Of a stretch of DNA of 64,000 nucleotides, positions 46,256 through 56,704 are shown piece by piece. Source of the DNA: Chalara sp. BL73 (lineage: Eukaryota > Ascomycota > Leotiomycetes > Helotiales). The stretch is taken from NCBI GenBank assembly GCA_918026815.1, contig CAKJVC010000068.1:1-64000 (forward strand), read 5' to 3'. The notes under the pieces were generated by a model. The model searched no databases. It was not told the DNA's origin and saw nothing but the letters and a program-made list of their open reading frames with translations. A program made the translations under genes and the position numbers. The first letter of the stretch is position 1; each line of letters opens with the position of its first letter.

Positions 46256-49200
46256 AAATAAATATTTAATTCGTCGTTAAAACTATTATTAATACTAAGT
46301 GTTTCGATATTTTTGTTTAAAAATAAATATTTTAAATACTTCGTTTTATAACTATTAAAAATTAATTACTAGTTAAAAATTATAAAATTATAAATTTATT
46401 TATTATAATTAATTTTTAAGCGAGTAACAATATCGCTAATTTAACCGGAATTTAATTCGATATTGCTTAAACTTTTTTTTTTAATTTTAAAGTTTAATAT
46501 TAAAGCTAAATAAATAGCTTTATTATTAAAATAATTTTTTTTTTTTTTAAAATAATATTTCGATAATTTCGCAATTCCGCGATTTAAAGCGTTTGTTAAA
46601 ATTAAATTTTATTAAAATGTTAGTTTAATATAATTATATTAAAAAAAGTATTAATATTTTTAAAAATTTTTTTTAATTTTTTAAATTTATAATAAATATT
46701 ATAAATATTCGAAATAATATAGTAAACTGTAAAATAATTTTTTGTTTATAATTTTATAGTAGTTTTTACAAATACTGTTAATATTTGTAAACAATTTTTT
46801 AAATATTTTATATTTTTATTTAATAATTTAATTGCTTTATTTTTAAATGTTTTTAATTCAAATATAAATATAACCGATTTAATAAGTTTATATAAATTTA
46901 AAAAATTATAAAATATATTAACTGTCGAAAACTATCGAGTTTTTTAATTTAAAAAAATTAGTTAGTTTTTTTAATTATAAACAAATTTTATATTACAAAA
47001 AAAAAAAAAATATTTTACTTAATTACGGAATATTATTATTTTTTATTTTTTAAGCTAAAATTTGCTTTTTTAATAATCGACGATTTTTTTAGTTATATTT
47101 AAATTCAATAATAATTTTTTGAACTTTTTTTTAAATTAAAATTTTTATTAAGTTAGTTATATTTTTTTTTAAATTTGTTGTTAATAAAACTTACAAAAAA
47201 AAAATTTTCGATATTTTTATTGTTTTTTATATTATAAACTTTTTATAAATTAGTAAAATTTTTTTTAATAATAGTTTTTAAAATATTTTGTACAATAAAA
47301 TTTAATATATAAACAATACAATGTATATCGCTTTAAAATTTAATAGCTTTTTTATTGTAATATTGTTTAAAAACTAACAACAAAATATTGTTCGAAAAAG
47401 CGTTATTTCGAATAATACTAATTTATATATTAATAAAAAGTAAAAAATTAAAAAAAACAAAAAAAAAAACTAATTTTGTAATATTATACTTAATATTATA
47501 TTTTTTTAAAACTTGTAATAAAATTTTATTTAAATATATTTTAAAATGTTTTTTTTTTTAATTTTTAAATAGTTAAATAATAAAATTTTTATTTAAAATT
47601 TTTATTAATAAAATGTTTAAAAATTGTTAGTAATTTTTTTAATAATAATAATATTAATACAAATACGTACAAAGTAATTTCGAAATAAAAATTTTAATTA
47701 ATAGTTGTTTAAAAATTTAAAGTTATTAAAAAACTATTGTTACTGTTTATTTGTTCGTTTAATTCGTTTTTAATAAAATTTTGTTTTAGTAAAAACAAAA
47801 AATTTAAATCGTTTTTTAAAACTTTGTAATACAACAGCAGTATATTACTATAATATATTAATAATAGCTTTTTTTTTTAAAAAAAATAAAAATTTACAAA
47901 AATAAATAATTTAATAATTTTTTAAAAAAATTACTTGCAATAGCTCGAAAAAACATATTATTTGTTATAGCGAAATCTAAAAATAAATTTTTGAATTACA
48001 CTACGTTAAATTCGAAAAATTTTAGTTTTTTTAAAGTTCGATTTTTATTAAAATAGTCGGATATAGTCGAAATTTGACTATTTTTTTTAATATCGAAATT
48101 TATAAAATTTTATTAATTTTTTTTTTTTAAAAAAAATTTTAGTTTACCGGACTTAAAGTCGTTTATTATAGCTTTTATATTAAAAAATTTATAAAAACTA
48201 TTATAATGTGCAATATAATTGTTTGTTAAATAATTCATTTTTTGATTTTTTTAAATTTTACTATTATATAATTAATAAATAATTAGTTTTTATAAATAGT
48301 TTTATTTATTTACATTTTTTTTATAAATACTTAACAGTAATAGTTCGAAGTATATTAATATTTTTTTGTAGCGAATTTAAAATTTTTTAAAATAATTTTT
48401 TTTTAAAAATAATAAATTAAGTATTTATATTAATTTTAAAATCTAAAAATTTTTGTAAACGTATAATACAATTCGATTAAGTTTGTTAAAACATTTTGTA
48501 ATAAAAATATAAAAGCGTAATAATATAATGTTAAGTAAATGTTTATAAATAAAAGTAAATTACAAAAAAAAAAGTAAAAACAATTTGTATTGTTATATAA
48601 ATTAAAAAAAAGTTTTAAAGTATTTTTTTACTTAATTTATAATAAAAGTTTTATTAAAAATTAAGTATTACAAGTTTATTATAAATCGTTAAATTAGTAA
48701 TAAACTAATTAGTAATTAAATTCTTGAAAATTCTGGAAATTTCTGCTTTTGTGCCGGCAGAATTTTTACTGCTTTTTTAATTAAGCTGACCGCTTGCTTA
48801 ATTAGTTACTACTTAACTACTCAATAAATACTCTGAGCTGAGTTTAAGTTGAGTTTGATTAGTGATATTTAGAGTTGAGTTGAGTATGAGTAGTGAACTG
48901 ACTACTCAACTACTCAACTCATTTCTCACACTGGTCGTGTTCGAAGGAGATAACACCTATCCTGTTGAGCCAGGTTTTGCACTAGGGAGCTGCTGAGACG
49001 AAGGCAAAGAAGGAGTGAAAGACCAGTAGTAACCATTTCCATTTGGTGTCGATACCCATTTCTACGAGCCTGCCGTGCCTGAGATGCCGGCTGGAAGTGA
49101 AGGGGGTGTCGTTTTCGTGGGAGAGAACATCCACTCTGTTGACCCAGATTGAGGAGGTGGCAATTGCTGCTGGGGAGATTGAGGCGAGGAAATGTACGAC

Positions 49201-50580
49201 CAGTAGTAGCCGTTCCCCTTGGGTACTGAAACCCATTTCCATGTGCCCGAAGACGAGGCTCCAGCCGGCAATGGAGGAGTAACTGTACTAGAGGAAGAGG
49301 GAATTCATCCAGACCCACCACTTGGCGGCTCAGGGAATTTCTGCTCGGGTACATTTTGGTTTGGAGATGAAATGAAAGACCAATAGAAGCCGTTGCCGTT
49401 TAACACCCACTTCCAAGATCCAGATCCGGATACTCCAGCGGGCAATGGAGGTGGGGTAGTCGGCGATGTAAAGAAAATCCATCCCAATCCGCCAGTTGAC
49501 GGGTCACTGCTGAGGTGCTTTCCGGTCTTTGGAAGGGATAAAAGACCAGTAATAACCATTACCATCTGGACTGGACACCCACTTCTATGTCCCTGAGCCG
49601 GAGACTCCCGCAGGTAATGGAGGTGCTGTTGTTGATGAAGTGGAAAACATCCATGCAGTGCCTGGATTACAAACGGGGCCAGTCACTTTTATACAGGAAA
49701 TATTCATCAGTGAGAACCTGAACTTACCAGGTGCTGGTGGAAGGCTTTGCTTTGGCCCAGGAATAAAGCTCCAATAATAACCTCCTCCCTGATTTCAAAA
49801 TTACCGAAGTCAGTCATTGTTCTCAGAGTTTGTTGACATGGTTGCATTTAAGCGAGAACTAACCGAGGGCCAAGGACAGAATATACGTCTGTCAAAACGG
49901 AATGAGGAGCATGGTAATAACTTACAGAAGGCGCAGATATCCATTTCAAAGATCCTGAAGATGACCCTGCTGGTAGAGGAGGTGTGACTGTGTTGGACTG
50001 AGAGAACTACCAAGCGGTACCTGGAGGAGTCGGGAGACTTTGTTTTGGACCGGGGATGAAGCTTTAGTAATAACTACCCTAGTGACCGTCGACTTGGCAT
50101 CGTCAATTCCAATGGAAACTATGCTCTGACACGTTGAATTCGTGTTGCGCAAGTCCGACAAGTCACGATCAGAGCTTCAACAGGCCCCATGAGTCGGACA
50201 ACTAAGTTGGGAAGGAATGCAAAAGAACAAGACTCACTGATGGACCAGAAACCCACTTGGACTGTCCGACAGGCAAGGGAGGCGGTGTCGTATTGGATTG
50301 AGAAAATTGCCAAGACGATCCTGGCGCAGCAGGAAGCTGTTGATTTGCTGCCCACTTCCATTGCTCGCTCCACTGACTAGACTCACTCTGTCAACTATTA
50401 GACAACCATACGAATAGTTTGAAGTGGATCTTTTGGATGATGGTGCTTGCCCATTGTTGAGAATTTGACTACTATGGTTGGGGCTTGATGTCCCCGCCAT
50501 CTCCTTGGGCATTGGCTACAACGACCCCGATACCCAAGCTGGCGAGGACGCCAATCTGGGCGTTTCTCATACTTTAAATA

Positions 50581-51557
50581 ATAACTCAATCAAAATGGTT
50601 GAGAATTGAAATGAAATTTAGTTGAAAGCAGAGCTGACATCTACTCTACTCTATATATCATCCGATTCAAGGACCACAGATCTCCATGGCCGATATGGTT
50701 ACAGTCGACGATCTCTTCCCTCGTCCAGGTACAGCGCGGTTCCTTTTCGTCACTCAGCCTCGGTATTTTCCGAGCAAGTCGCTAAATAGTCCCTGTGTGA
50801 TGTGTGAAGTCCTCGTCGAGATGCGAATGCACCCGCCAACTTTCCCGCCATCAAGCAGATGCCTGCGACTGATCCCGGGGCCATCTTACCATGAATGGGC
50901 GATAGGGTGGCGGTTGAGAGATTGCAGTTTATTTTTGAGGACAGGATTGGATCCGCGCAAGGCTTGTCCCCGCTTCTTGATGATCTTGATTGGAACGAAG
51001 GGGCAGAGAGGGAGAAGCGATTCACACTTCATTTCGTCTAGGGAGATCTTTTGTTCTGCAATGCATACCACCGTCATGGTTATCCCGCTCTCTACAATAA
51101 AGCTGGCGTTCTACCGGATGGCAAGACCAACAAGTCATTCATTCTCGAAAGGCAATGCCCTGGATATATGATACCATCGTTCGAATGCGGGGAGTCGCCA
51201 GTGAAAAATCGAGATTGTAAAAGAACGTTTGGGATAAAGTATACCGTTTAGCGCGGGATCTTCAGTCTTGAGGTCTCATTAATAGCGAAGACAAGGTTGA
51301 TAACATACCTCTGAGAACTTTGGGATTCAACGCCGGATGACGTCTAAACACAAAATTTTCTCTACGAAGGTTTTGAGAAGTACCTGGAGTATTTGATATT
51401 GCGCCGCACCCACTCTCAACCTCTGGAATTGCGGCGGTGTCACTCCAAATGATATTTAAACGAAAACATTTGTGGCCACCCAAAGAATGTAAAATTGTAA
51501 AACGCTACTGCTTACAGTTCCCATTGCTTCGGACAGCTGCCTACCAGCAACCGACCT
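50581..51557. other. Intergenic region with unassigned frames
   Basis: Lies between the repeat-protein start and the feruloyl esterase end. The plus-strand frame 50,686-51,171 (161 residues) is the longest but has no recognisable domain. The minus-strand frame 51,025-50,750 also has none. No repeat was found. Confidence 0.4.
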
Positions 51558-53150
51558 TCAGAGACATTTCCAACTATTCTCGTTGTTGACATCGCCCTCG
51601 CCTTGGTACATATTCCTGGCGGGCCACTTACAATGCTTCCTCTTGAACGCCACGCCAGATGCTCTCGTCCCATTCACATACGCGGTCCCAGTGATGCTAT
51701 CCGGAGCGATGCCCTCTTCCACCCATCTCACCATGGCCATCACCACGTTTTCTTGAGGATCTAACGATGCCGCGCCTCTGGCACTATTGCCGATATTCGC
51801 CGCCCCAGGCCCACCCCCACAATGCGCCATTCCCGAGATCGTAAAGTAGCGGTAGAAATCATCGAGCTCCGGTGGCTCCATAGACATGGTATCAGACACA
51901 TGTTGATAATACCGGGGTGAATTCTCGCTGGTGATGATTTGATCAGCTAAGCCGTGGTAATGAAGCAGCTTGCCACCCTTGTTCTTGAAGGAAGAGAGAT
52001 CACCGTCCCATGTCTCGATATTGAACAAATTCAATCCCGAAGAGACGCGATAGTCTGCCGGCTTCAGAGACAGGGGATCCCAATTCGTGTCGTTGAATAT
52101 TGCGTAGCGCCACCAGTCAGTGACTCCTTCAGGCTGGCCGGCGAAATATATTTGTACTGCACCGAGTTCGACGCCTGGTTGGAGGCGCGGGTAGACGAAA
52201 TCGCCATTATCGTCGAGGAGTGGCGAGTAGATACTCTTCACGGATTGTGCCTGTGCTAGGGTCAAACAGTTGGTGCTGTTTGTGCCGTTCACGCCACAGG
52301 TGATGCCTTCCGGGTTGTAGTTGCATAGGTCGGGAGATTCGAGAATGCCATCGATAGCACCATCCAACCCGTCACATTGCTCGAGTATATCCTGGTGGAT
52401 AACTGTCCACATATTCATCGGGACAAAAGTAGCCGATCCCACAAGTCCAGTCAAAGGGTAGTAGTGGCAACTCGAAGACGTGAGGTTATTGAAAGCGAAG
52501 GCTGGAGCACCAGCCACTATCCCATCAAAATCGTCCGGAAACGCCTGGGCCTCCTTGAAACCTTGCCGCCCTCCAGTTGAGCATCCAAGATAATAACTTT
52601 TTGAATGTTCCGCTCCGTAGAAAGAAGCACTAATTTTCTTGCCCACGACCACGCCAGTATGCAAAGCACGGTATGCATAATCTTCGATAACATCCTCATT
52701 ATTCAGAAAGGACTCTCCTGTCATCCCATTATGACCGTTATTGGTGCCAACTGTTGCGAAACCCAAGGATGCTGCATAGTCGATATCTTCGTACTGGATG
52801 CAGCCACCCAGACCACCGTTGCCCGTACTGAGGAATCGACCTGTCCAATTGACTGGAAGCCATGCTTCCATAGAGATGCTCGAGCGGTTTGAGGTAGCGA
52901 CGTTTAGGACGACTCGACAAATATCATTAGAAACCAGTTGAGAGGGTCGTCCGCAGATTGCGCCATTAGGAAATTGAAGAGTTGTTCCAGCCTGGATGAA
53001 CGCCGAGGCAGAGGCATTGCCGTGCGGAATATTCAAGGAGTGTGCGAGTGCCGAGCACGTCTCGCTGAATCTATTGGTGGAGTTGGAAGGAGACGCACTG
53101 TACACACTCTCCGCAAGGCTGGCGAGTACGACGAAATTTTGGAGTTTCAT
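51558..53150 (-). CDS. faeB: Feruloyl esterase B / tannase family
   Basis: An intact intronless 530-residue frame. MKLQNFVVLASLAESVYSA is a signal peptide, so the enzyme is secreted. The body is the tannase/feruloyl esterase family (PF07519), serine hydrolases that release ferulic acid from plant cell-wall arabinoxylan or split gallate esters. The nucleophile elbow is GCSTGGRQG (Ser about 196). The GMAHCGGG segment (His about 430) and an Asp before it (about 393, HGLADQ) complete the triad, with the Cys residues next to Ser and His that form the family's characteristic disulfide. A calcium-site-like run DGLDGAIDGI is present. Many N-glycosylation sequons fit secretion. Feruloyl esterase and tannase cannot be separated by sequence alone here; the symbol is given on family resemblance. 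Confidence 0.93.
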   Translation of the reverse strand: MKLQNFVVLASLAESVYSASPSNSTNRFSETCSALAHSLNIPHGNASASAFIQAGTTLQFPNGAICGRPSQLVSNDICRVVLNVATSNRSSISMEAWLPVNWTGRFLSTGNGGLGGCIQYEDIDYAASLGFATVGTNNGHNGMTGESFLNNEDVIEDYAYRALHTGVVVGKKISASFYGAEHSKSYYLGCSTGGRQGFKEAQAFPDDFDGIVAGAPAFAFNNLTSSSCHYYPLTGLVGSATFVPMNMWTVIHQDILEQCDGLDGAIDGILESPDLCNYNPEGITCGVNGTNSTNCLTLAQAQSVKSIYSPLLDDNGDFVYPRLQPGVELGAVQIYFAGQPEGVTDWWRYAIFNDTNWDPLSLKPADYRVSSGLNLFNIETWDGDLSSFKNKGGKLLHYHGLADQIITSENSPRYYQHVSDTMSMEPPELDDFYRYFTISGMAHCGGGPGAANIGNSARGAASLDPQENVVMAMVRWVEEGIAPDSITGTAYVNGTRASGVAFKRKHCKWPARNMYQGEGDVNNENSWKCL

Positions 53151-53890
53151 GGTAAAAGAATTTACAACACATAGAAAGTCTGGTTGATGAGGTCAACTGT
53201 AGTGGCTTGAATTGGCACGCCTACCATGGGGAGCTCAATATATACACAGCCTTTACTCTGCACTCTTTTCCGCCTTCCCTCCATGCTGGGCTGGACCTGG
53301 ACCTTGAAAACTGTCAGCTAGATTGGATGACGGACCTGCAACTGACAGGTCAGGGATGGCCTTGGACGAACCTCTGGTTCGGCTAAGCTATGGCATATCA
53401 ATACGCCGATGAAAATGAATCTGTTTTGGTAGGCTGCCCAAGGAACCTTCATCTGTCGATGCATCGTCTGGGTTCCTAAGGATAACATGATACCTTTCGC
53501 CACTGCCCAAGGGGTTAGGTGCGGAGATATAAGGTTCCCGCGATTTAGCCGGCATGATCGAGTCAGCCAAGGTTAGTCCAGTGTTTGAGCATGTTGGTGA
53601 GCCTTGCCAGCCCTCCCAGCCGACTGATTGGGCGACTGGTTAAAGGTCTAATTTAGTTCTCGGTGCTTTCCTTCGGCAAACTGAGACAATCTGTAGTCTT
53701 CTAGGGGGTGTTTTGCTCCCTTTGGTAATGACCTCTTATCAGCTCTAAATAGTCAACCTGAAACTCTGTGAACCGGGGAATGGATATCACCGACTAGGCC
53801 TATCACCGACACGTTAGGCGAGACTGTGAGTTCAGTTTGAGTAATCGGCAAGTTCTTAACGTTATTGAGGCATAGTATTGTTGCAGGAAG
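53151..53890. other. Intergenic region, no gene seen
   Basis: About 740 bp containing the promoter of the feruloyl esterase and the downstream region of the dehydrogenase-like pseudogene. Short frames only, with no motifs. Confidence 0.5.
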
Positions 53891-54985
53891 CTACATAGAG
53901 CTATCTGCATTCGTCGTGGTTGAATAATTGTCTGAGGAATGACAGATGTCACTGGTTGCGATGAACAGGTTTGAGAAGGTGGCGTCGAATTTGCTGTCGA
54001 TGGGCGCGTTGTGGGACTGGAAGATCATGGTAGCGGGGTGCGACCTCTGGGTGCAGGTGGTATCGTTGAACGTGCTGTTCGGCGCAGCAACGAACTGGTC
54101 GCCGGGAAGAAAGGCGTGATCCGTGATCATGTTTGGCTGCCACACGCTATAGCAGACTGGGTAGCCGTACCAGTTGTTGTTTGGTACTGTTATGTCTCCG
54201 AGGTAGTTGAGTTCCTCAACAGGGTTATCCTGATGGATATCGGTCGTCACACCGTTGACTGTACGGCCGAAATTGTCACCGCTGTTCTCGACGACGCCCC
54301 AGAGCCTGCTCGAGTGATTAGCCCCCCTGTTCTTTCAAGATGGGTCAGCCAGCAAATACATATTGTTCCCGTCAAAGGCGAGCGCGACTTCATTGCGAAG
54401 GCCATAGCCTACCGCGTAACCTTGCCTGGCATAGTTGTAGCCGCCGGTAGGTAGAGCAGACATGTCGAATAACTTGACTATTGCACGTCCGGTAGCTGGG
54501 TTGAGAGAAGGGGCATCGATGTTCGAATCCGATCCATGCGATATTACTAGCAAGTTGGGTGCGTGCGGAGGAATAGTGAGTGTTCTGGTGATATGGCCGT
54601 AATTTGCCATGCCTGTGACTAACACGGTAGGGGATCCTGAGACGATCCCGCTGGCAGGTTTGTAGGTCCATCTCCATGCAGCTGTTGGGGAGCTTGCGTA
54701 GAGCGTGGTACCGTTCGGGCTCAGGTAGACACCATGGTTGAGATTAGTCTAAGCGATCAAGACTCGGCTGGATTGAATACAACCGTTGCTAGCCAAGATG
54801 TACTGCGTGATGCCCATGCCATTTTGAACCATGAGGAGACGACTCTGGGAGTCGACGACAATGCCCCGAGGTAGTGTCAGATTTCCCGCGACCATCGTCG
54901 CCGCCCACCAACTGGCCACCTGGAAAGGGAATCTAGCAGGCGCAACTCCGGGGCAAGAGGCTAACGTGTCAGGATCTCAGGCGAT
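53891..54985 (-). pseudogene. Sorbosone/glucose-dehydrogenase-like (NHL/beta-propeller) protein, broken
   Basis: Reading minus from about 54,950: LASCPGVAP, NLTLPRGIVVDSQSRLLMV, TNLNHGVYLSPNGTTLYASS, LVISHGSDSNIDAPS, GYGLRNEVALAFDGNN, then NSGDNFGRTVNGVTTDIHQDNP and LNYLGDITVPNNNWYGYP, ending at 53,891. This is the pattern of fungal secreted L-sorbosone dehydrogenase-like proteins with a six-bladed propeller. Two in-frame stops are visible: TAG in LIA-stop-TNLNHG (near 54,750) and TGA after LADPS (near 54,335). The expected C-terminal blade with a HGSW-type motif is absent after DSSM-stop. The N terminus and signal peptide are interrupted by, or lie beyond, the MITE starting at 54,992. Confidence 0.75.
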
Positions 54986-54991
54986 AACGTA

Positions 54992-55407
54992 CTTGATAAG
55001 CAACTTGACCGTATAAGCAACTTGATCACCCAATTTTACATACAAAAAACGTCTGTGTGTAACCGTGCGCTTTATTTATTTGTTAATTAAAAAAGTTTAT
55101 ATTAGTATTATAAAATCTTTATATTATAAATATTTGATATTTTAAGTTTTGTAATAAACTTATTAATTCAATAAAATTTATTAATAAAAAACGAATTTGC
55201 AGGGATTATTTAGCTAACAATTTTAGTATTTTATGAAGTATAAATAGTACATAAATTATAAATTACAAGATATTTTAAATATAGTATAAGAAAATAAAAT
55301 TCAAATTTATAGATTTTTTTTATTAACAAATAAATAAAGTGCACCGACGTTTTTTGTATGTAAAATTGGGTGATCAAGTTGCTTATACGGTCAAGTTGCT
55401 TATCAAG
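54992..55407. mobile_element. 416-bp MITE, Tc1/mariner-like (TA target)
   Basis: Near-perfect terminal inverted repeats of about 65-70 bp, starting CTTGATAAGCAACTTGACCG and ending with its inverse at 55,407, flanked by TA on both sides (54,990-54,991 and 55,408-55,409). The interior is A/T with no coding capacity. CAACTTGAC motifs appear twice in each arm. The TA duplication and size fit a Tc1/mariner or pogo-derived MITE. It lies at the 5' end of the dehydrogenase-like pseudogene. Confidence 0.9.
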
Positions 55408-55409
55408 TA

Positions 55410-56230
55410 CGTTAACGAAGACGACAATGACTAACTTACAAAGAAATGCATTACGATAAGGTTTTCGCTTTGAGGCTCTTACATAAACAAGGCTTTGAAG
55501 ATGTCCTACCAAGAATTCATCCAAGTCAAGTACACAAGGGCCGAGGCCGAGGCATGTTTTCATTGAACACCATTCTTTGATTACTGAACGACGCTCCATA
55601 AGCACCACCATTGAAATATTAGGTTTAAGTGCCAAAGGACCGAGGTAATAATTCCATGGACGCCATCCTCTGATTACTGAACGACTGTCTGTACACCAAC
55701 CATAATTTACCTGCAATGCGGATTCATAGTCATTTCATTCGTTCCTTGATCGTATTTGCGTTTGCCCAATGCTGAAAGATCCACTACAAAATTAAAGGCT
55801 TCAAGGTCCCCCGACCGAACCGCCCCCATCATCACCAAAACCCAATCAATCTACCGCGTCTTATTCGTAAGGCCGCACTCCCATTTCGTATTCTTAATAC
55901 AGTAGCTCATCCATTAAAGACCGTCGATTCCAAACCAATCGTCTCTACTTCCACCACGTCAAAAGTTGGAGCGTGGGATTAAGCAAGATGGTACCGACTC
56001 GGACGAATACGCGTCAAAGTCCTCGATGGACTCGGAATTGCATAATGATACGTGGTGATAGTTGTCGAATACCTATCACGTAGCAAAAGGCGTAGTAGCT
56101 ATTGACTACGCTCTTGCTGGTGTGATTATGGTTCCTGATTGATTCTACAGCTCAGTTCTACGGAGTTGAGTGAGATCGCGGTCATAGAGCTCGGGGCCAT
56201 TTTTTTTTCGTAGGCAAAGGTGCCTGGAAT
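55410..56230. other. Region with a degenerate tandem duplication, no gene identified
   Basis: Two copies of a roughly 95-bp unit (starting near 55,536 and 55,634) share CCGAGG and GATTACTGAACGAC with moderate divergence between. The minus-strand frame 55,716-55,231 crosses both units and the MITE and is not a credible gene. 55,720-56,230 has no recognisable feature. Confidence 0.45.
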
Positions 56231-56444
56231 ACAAGGCTAAAAAAGGCAGGTGGGTACTTACCGGTTGTTAACCGATAAATTAATTGCTAGTTATTAGTTA
56301 GTTAATTATACAAAACAAATAATTTAAAATATTAGTTTTATAAATTTTGTTAAAAAACGTAATATTCGATTATTAATAAATTGTTTAATTCGATTTAGTT
56401 TATTAATTTTATATAAAATAAATATTAAACAAGTAATCGATTAA
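56231..56444. other. AT-rich tract
   Basis: About 200 bp of A/T-rich DNA, probably a decayed repeat, into which the solo LTR inserted. Confidence 0.55.
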
Positions 56445-56632
56445 TGTTGGAATACCCGGGTCATAGATATTGCCTATACTTTAACCTGAGGGCACGTACG
56501 CATGTGTTCATGCGTAATGCTCGTTGAGGTTGTTGGATAAGTCTTTATTCTAAGCTACGTGTTCGCAAAGAGGTTGTAGGTCCCGAAAGGGACCCACAAC
56601 TCTTCACGTGACTAGTTACATGCGTTCCAACA
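56445..56632. mobile_element. Solo LTR (Copia-like), 188 bp
   Basis: Begins TGTTGGAATA and ends GCGTTCCAACA, with the first and last 8 bases inverted (TGTTGGAA and TTCCAACA). The exact 5-bp duplication ATTAA lies at 56,440-56,444 and 56,633-56,637. It is not RIP-decayed although its surroundings are. It contains a strong hairpin (56,573-56,600) with GGTCCC, a GAAA loop and GGGACC. The TGTTGGAA start resembles fungal Copia LTRs, but without an internal region the family is uncertain. Confidence 0.88.
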
Positions 56633-56704
56633 ATTAACAACAAATTAACAACAAGTTAATAACAAGTTAAAAACCGATGTTACGCGCATCGTAGCAAGCT
56701 TATG

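Larger units (their letters stand above)
40321..48933. mobile_element. hAT transposon, RIP-decayed, carrying a nested Gypsy element
   Basis: The ends are inverted repeats CAGTGTGA (40,321) and TCACACTG (48,933), followed inward by many ACTCAACTACTCAA-type subterminal words in both orientations. The 8-bp target duplication GTCGTGTT is exact at 40,313-40,320 and 48,934-48,941. Both features define the hAT superfamily. Subtracting the nested retroelement and its duplication leaves 3,371 bp, a normal size for an autonomous hAT. The interior (40,500-41,010 and 46,260-48,780) is nearly pure A/T, consistent with heavy RIP, and no transposase can be read. Confidence 0.92.
39926..50580 (-). pseudogene. 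Secreted tandem-repeat protein gene, split by a nested transposon
   Basis: The start at 50,580 gives a signal peptide (MRNAQIGVLASLGIGVVVANA). Downstream, about seven modules of roughly 57 residues run to 39,926, each with TTPPLPAG, an SGSWKWVS-like core and GNGYYWSF. Modules are visible at about 50,400-50,205, 50,080-49,925, 49,770-49,560, 49,560-49,390, 49,390-49,230 and 49,230-49,000. The last one is interrupted by the hAT transposon: SPSNTTPP is rebuilt in frame when 40,321-48,941 is removed, and the gene then continues SGSWTWISSQSGNGYYWSW to a low-complexity Gln-rich tail. Several conserved Trp codons are TAG or TGA, and there are frameshifts, one just after the signal peptide. Probable introns start GTGAGT and GTAAGT at module ends. 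The family was not recognised; an extracellular wall- or carbohydrate-binding role would be speculation. Confidence 0.8.

Noticed and set aside
50686..51171. 161-residue plus-strand frame as a gene
   Set aside because: No family resemblance, no intron or promoter evidence, and overlapping minus-strand frames of similar quality.
55231..55716. 161-residue minus-strand frame
   Set aside because: Crosses the MITE boundary, so it joins unrelated sequences.
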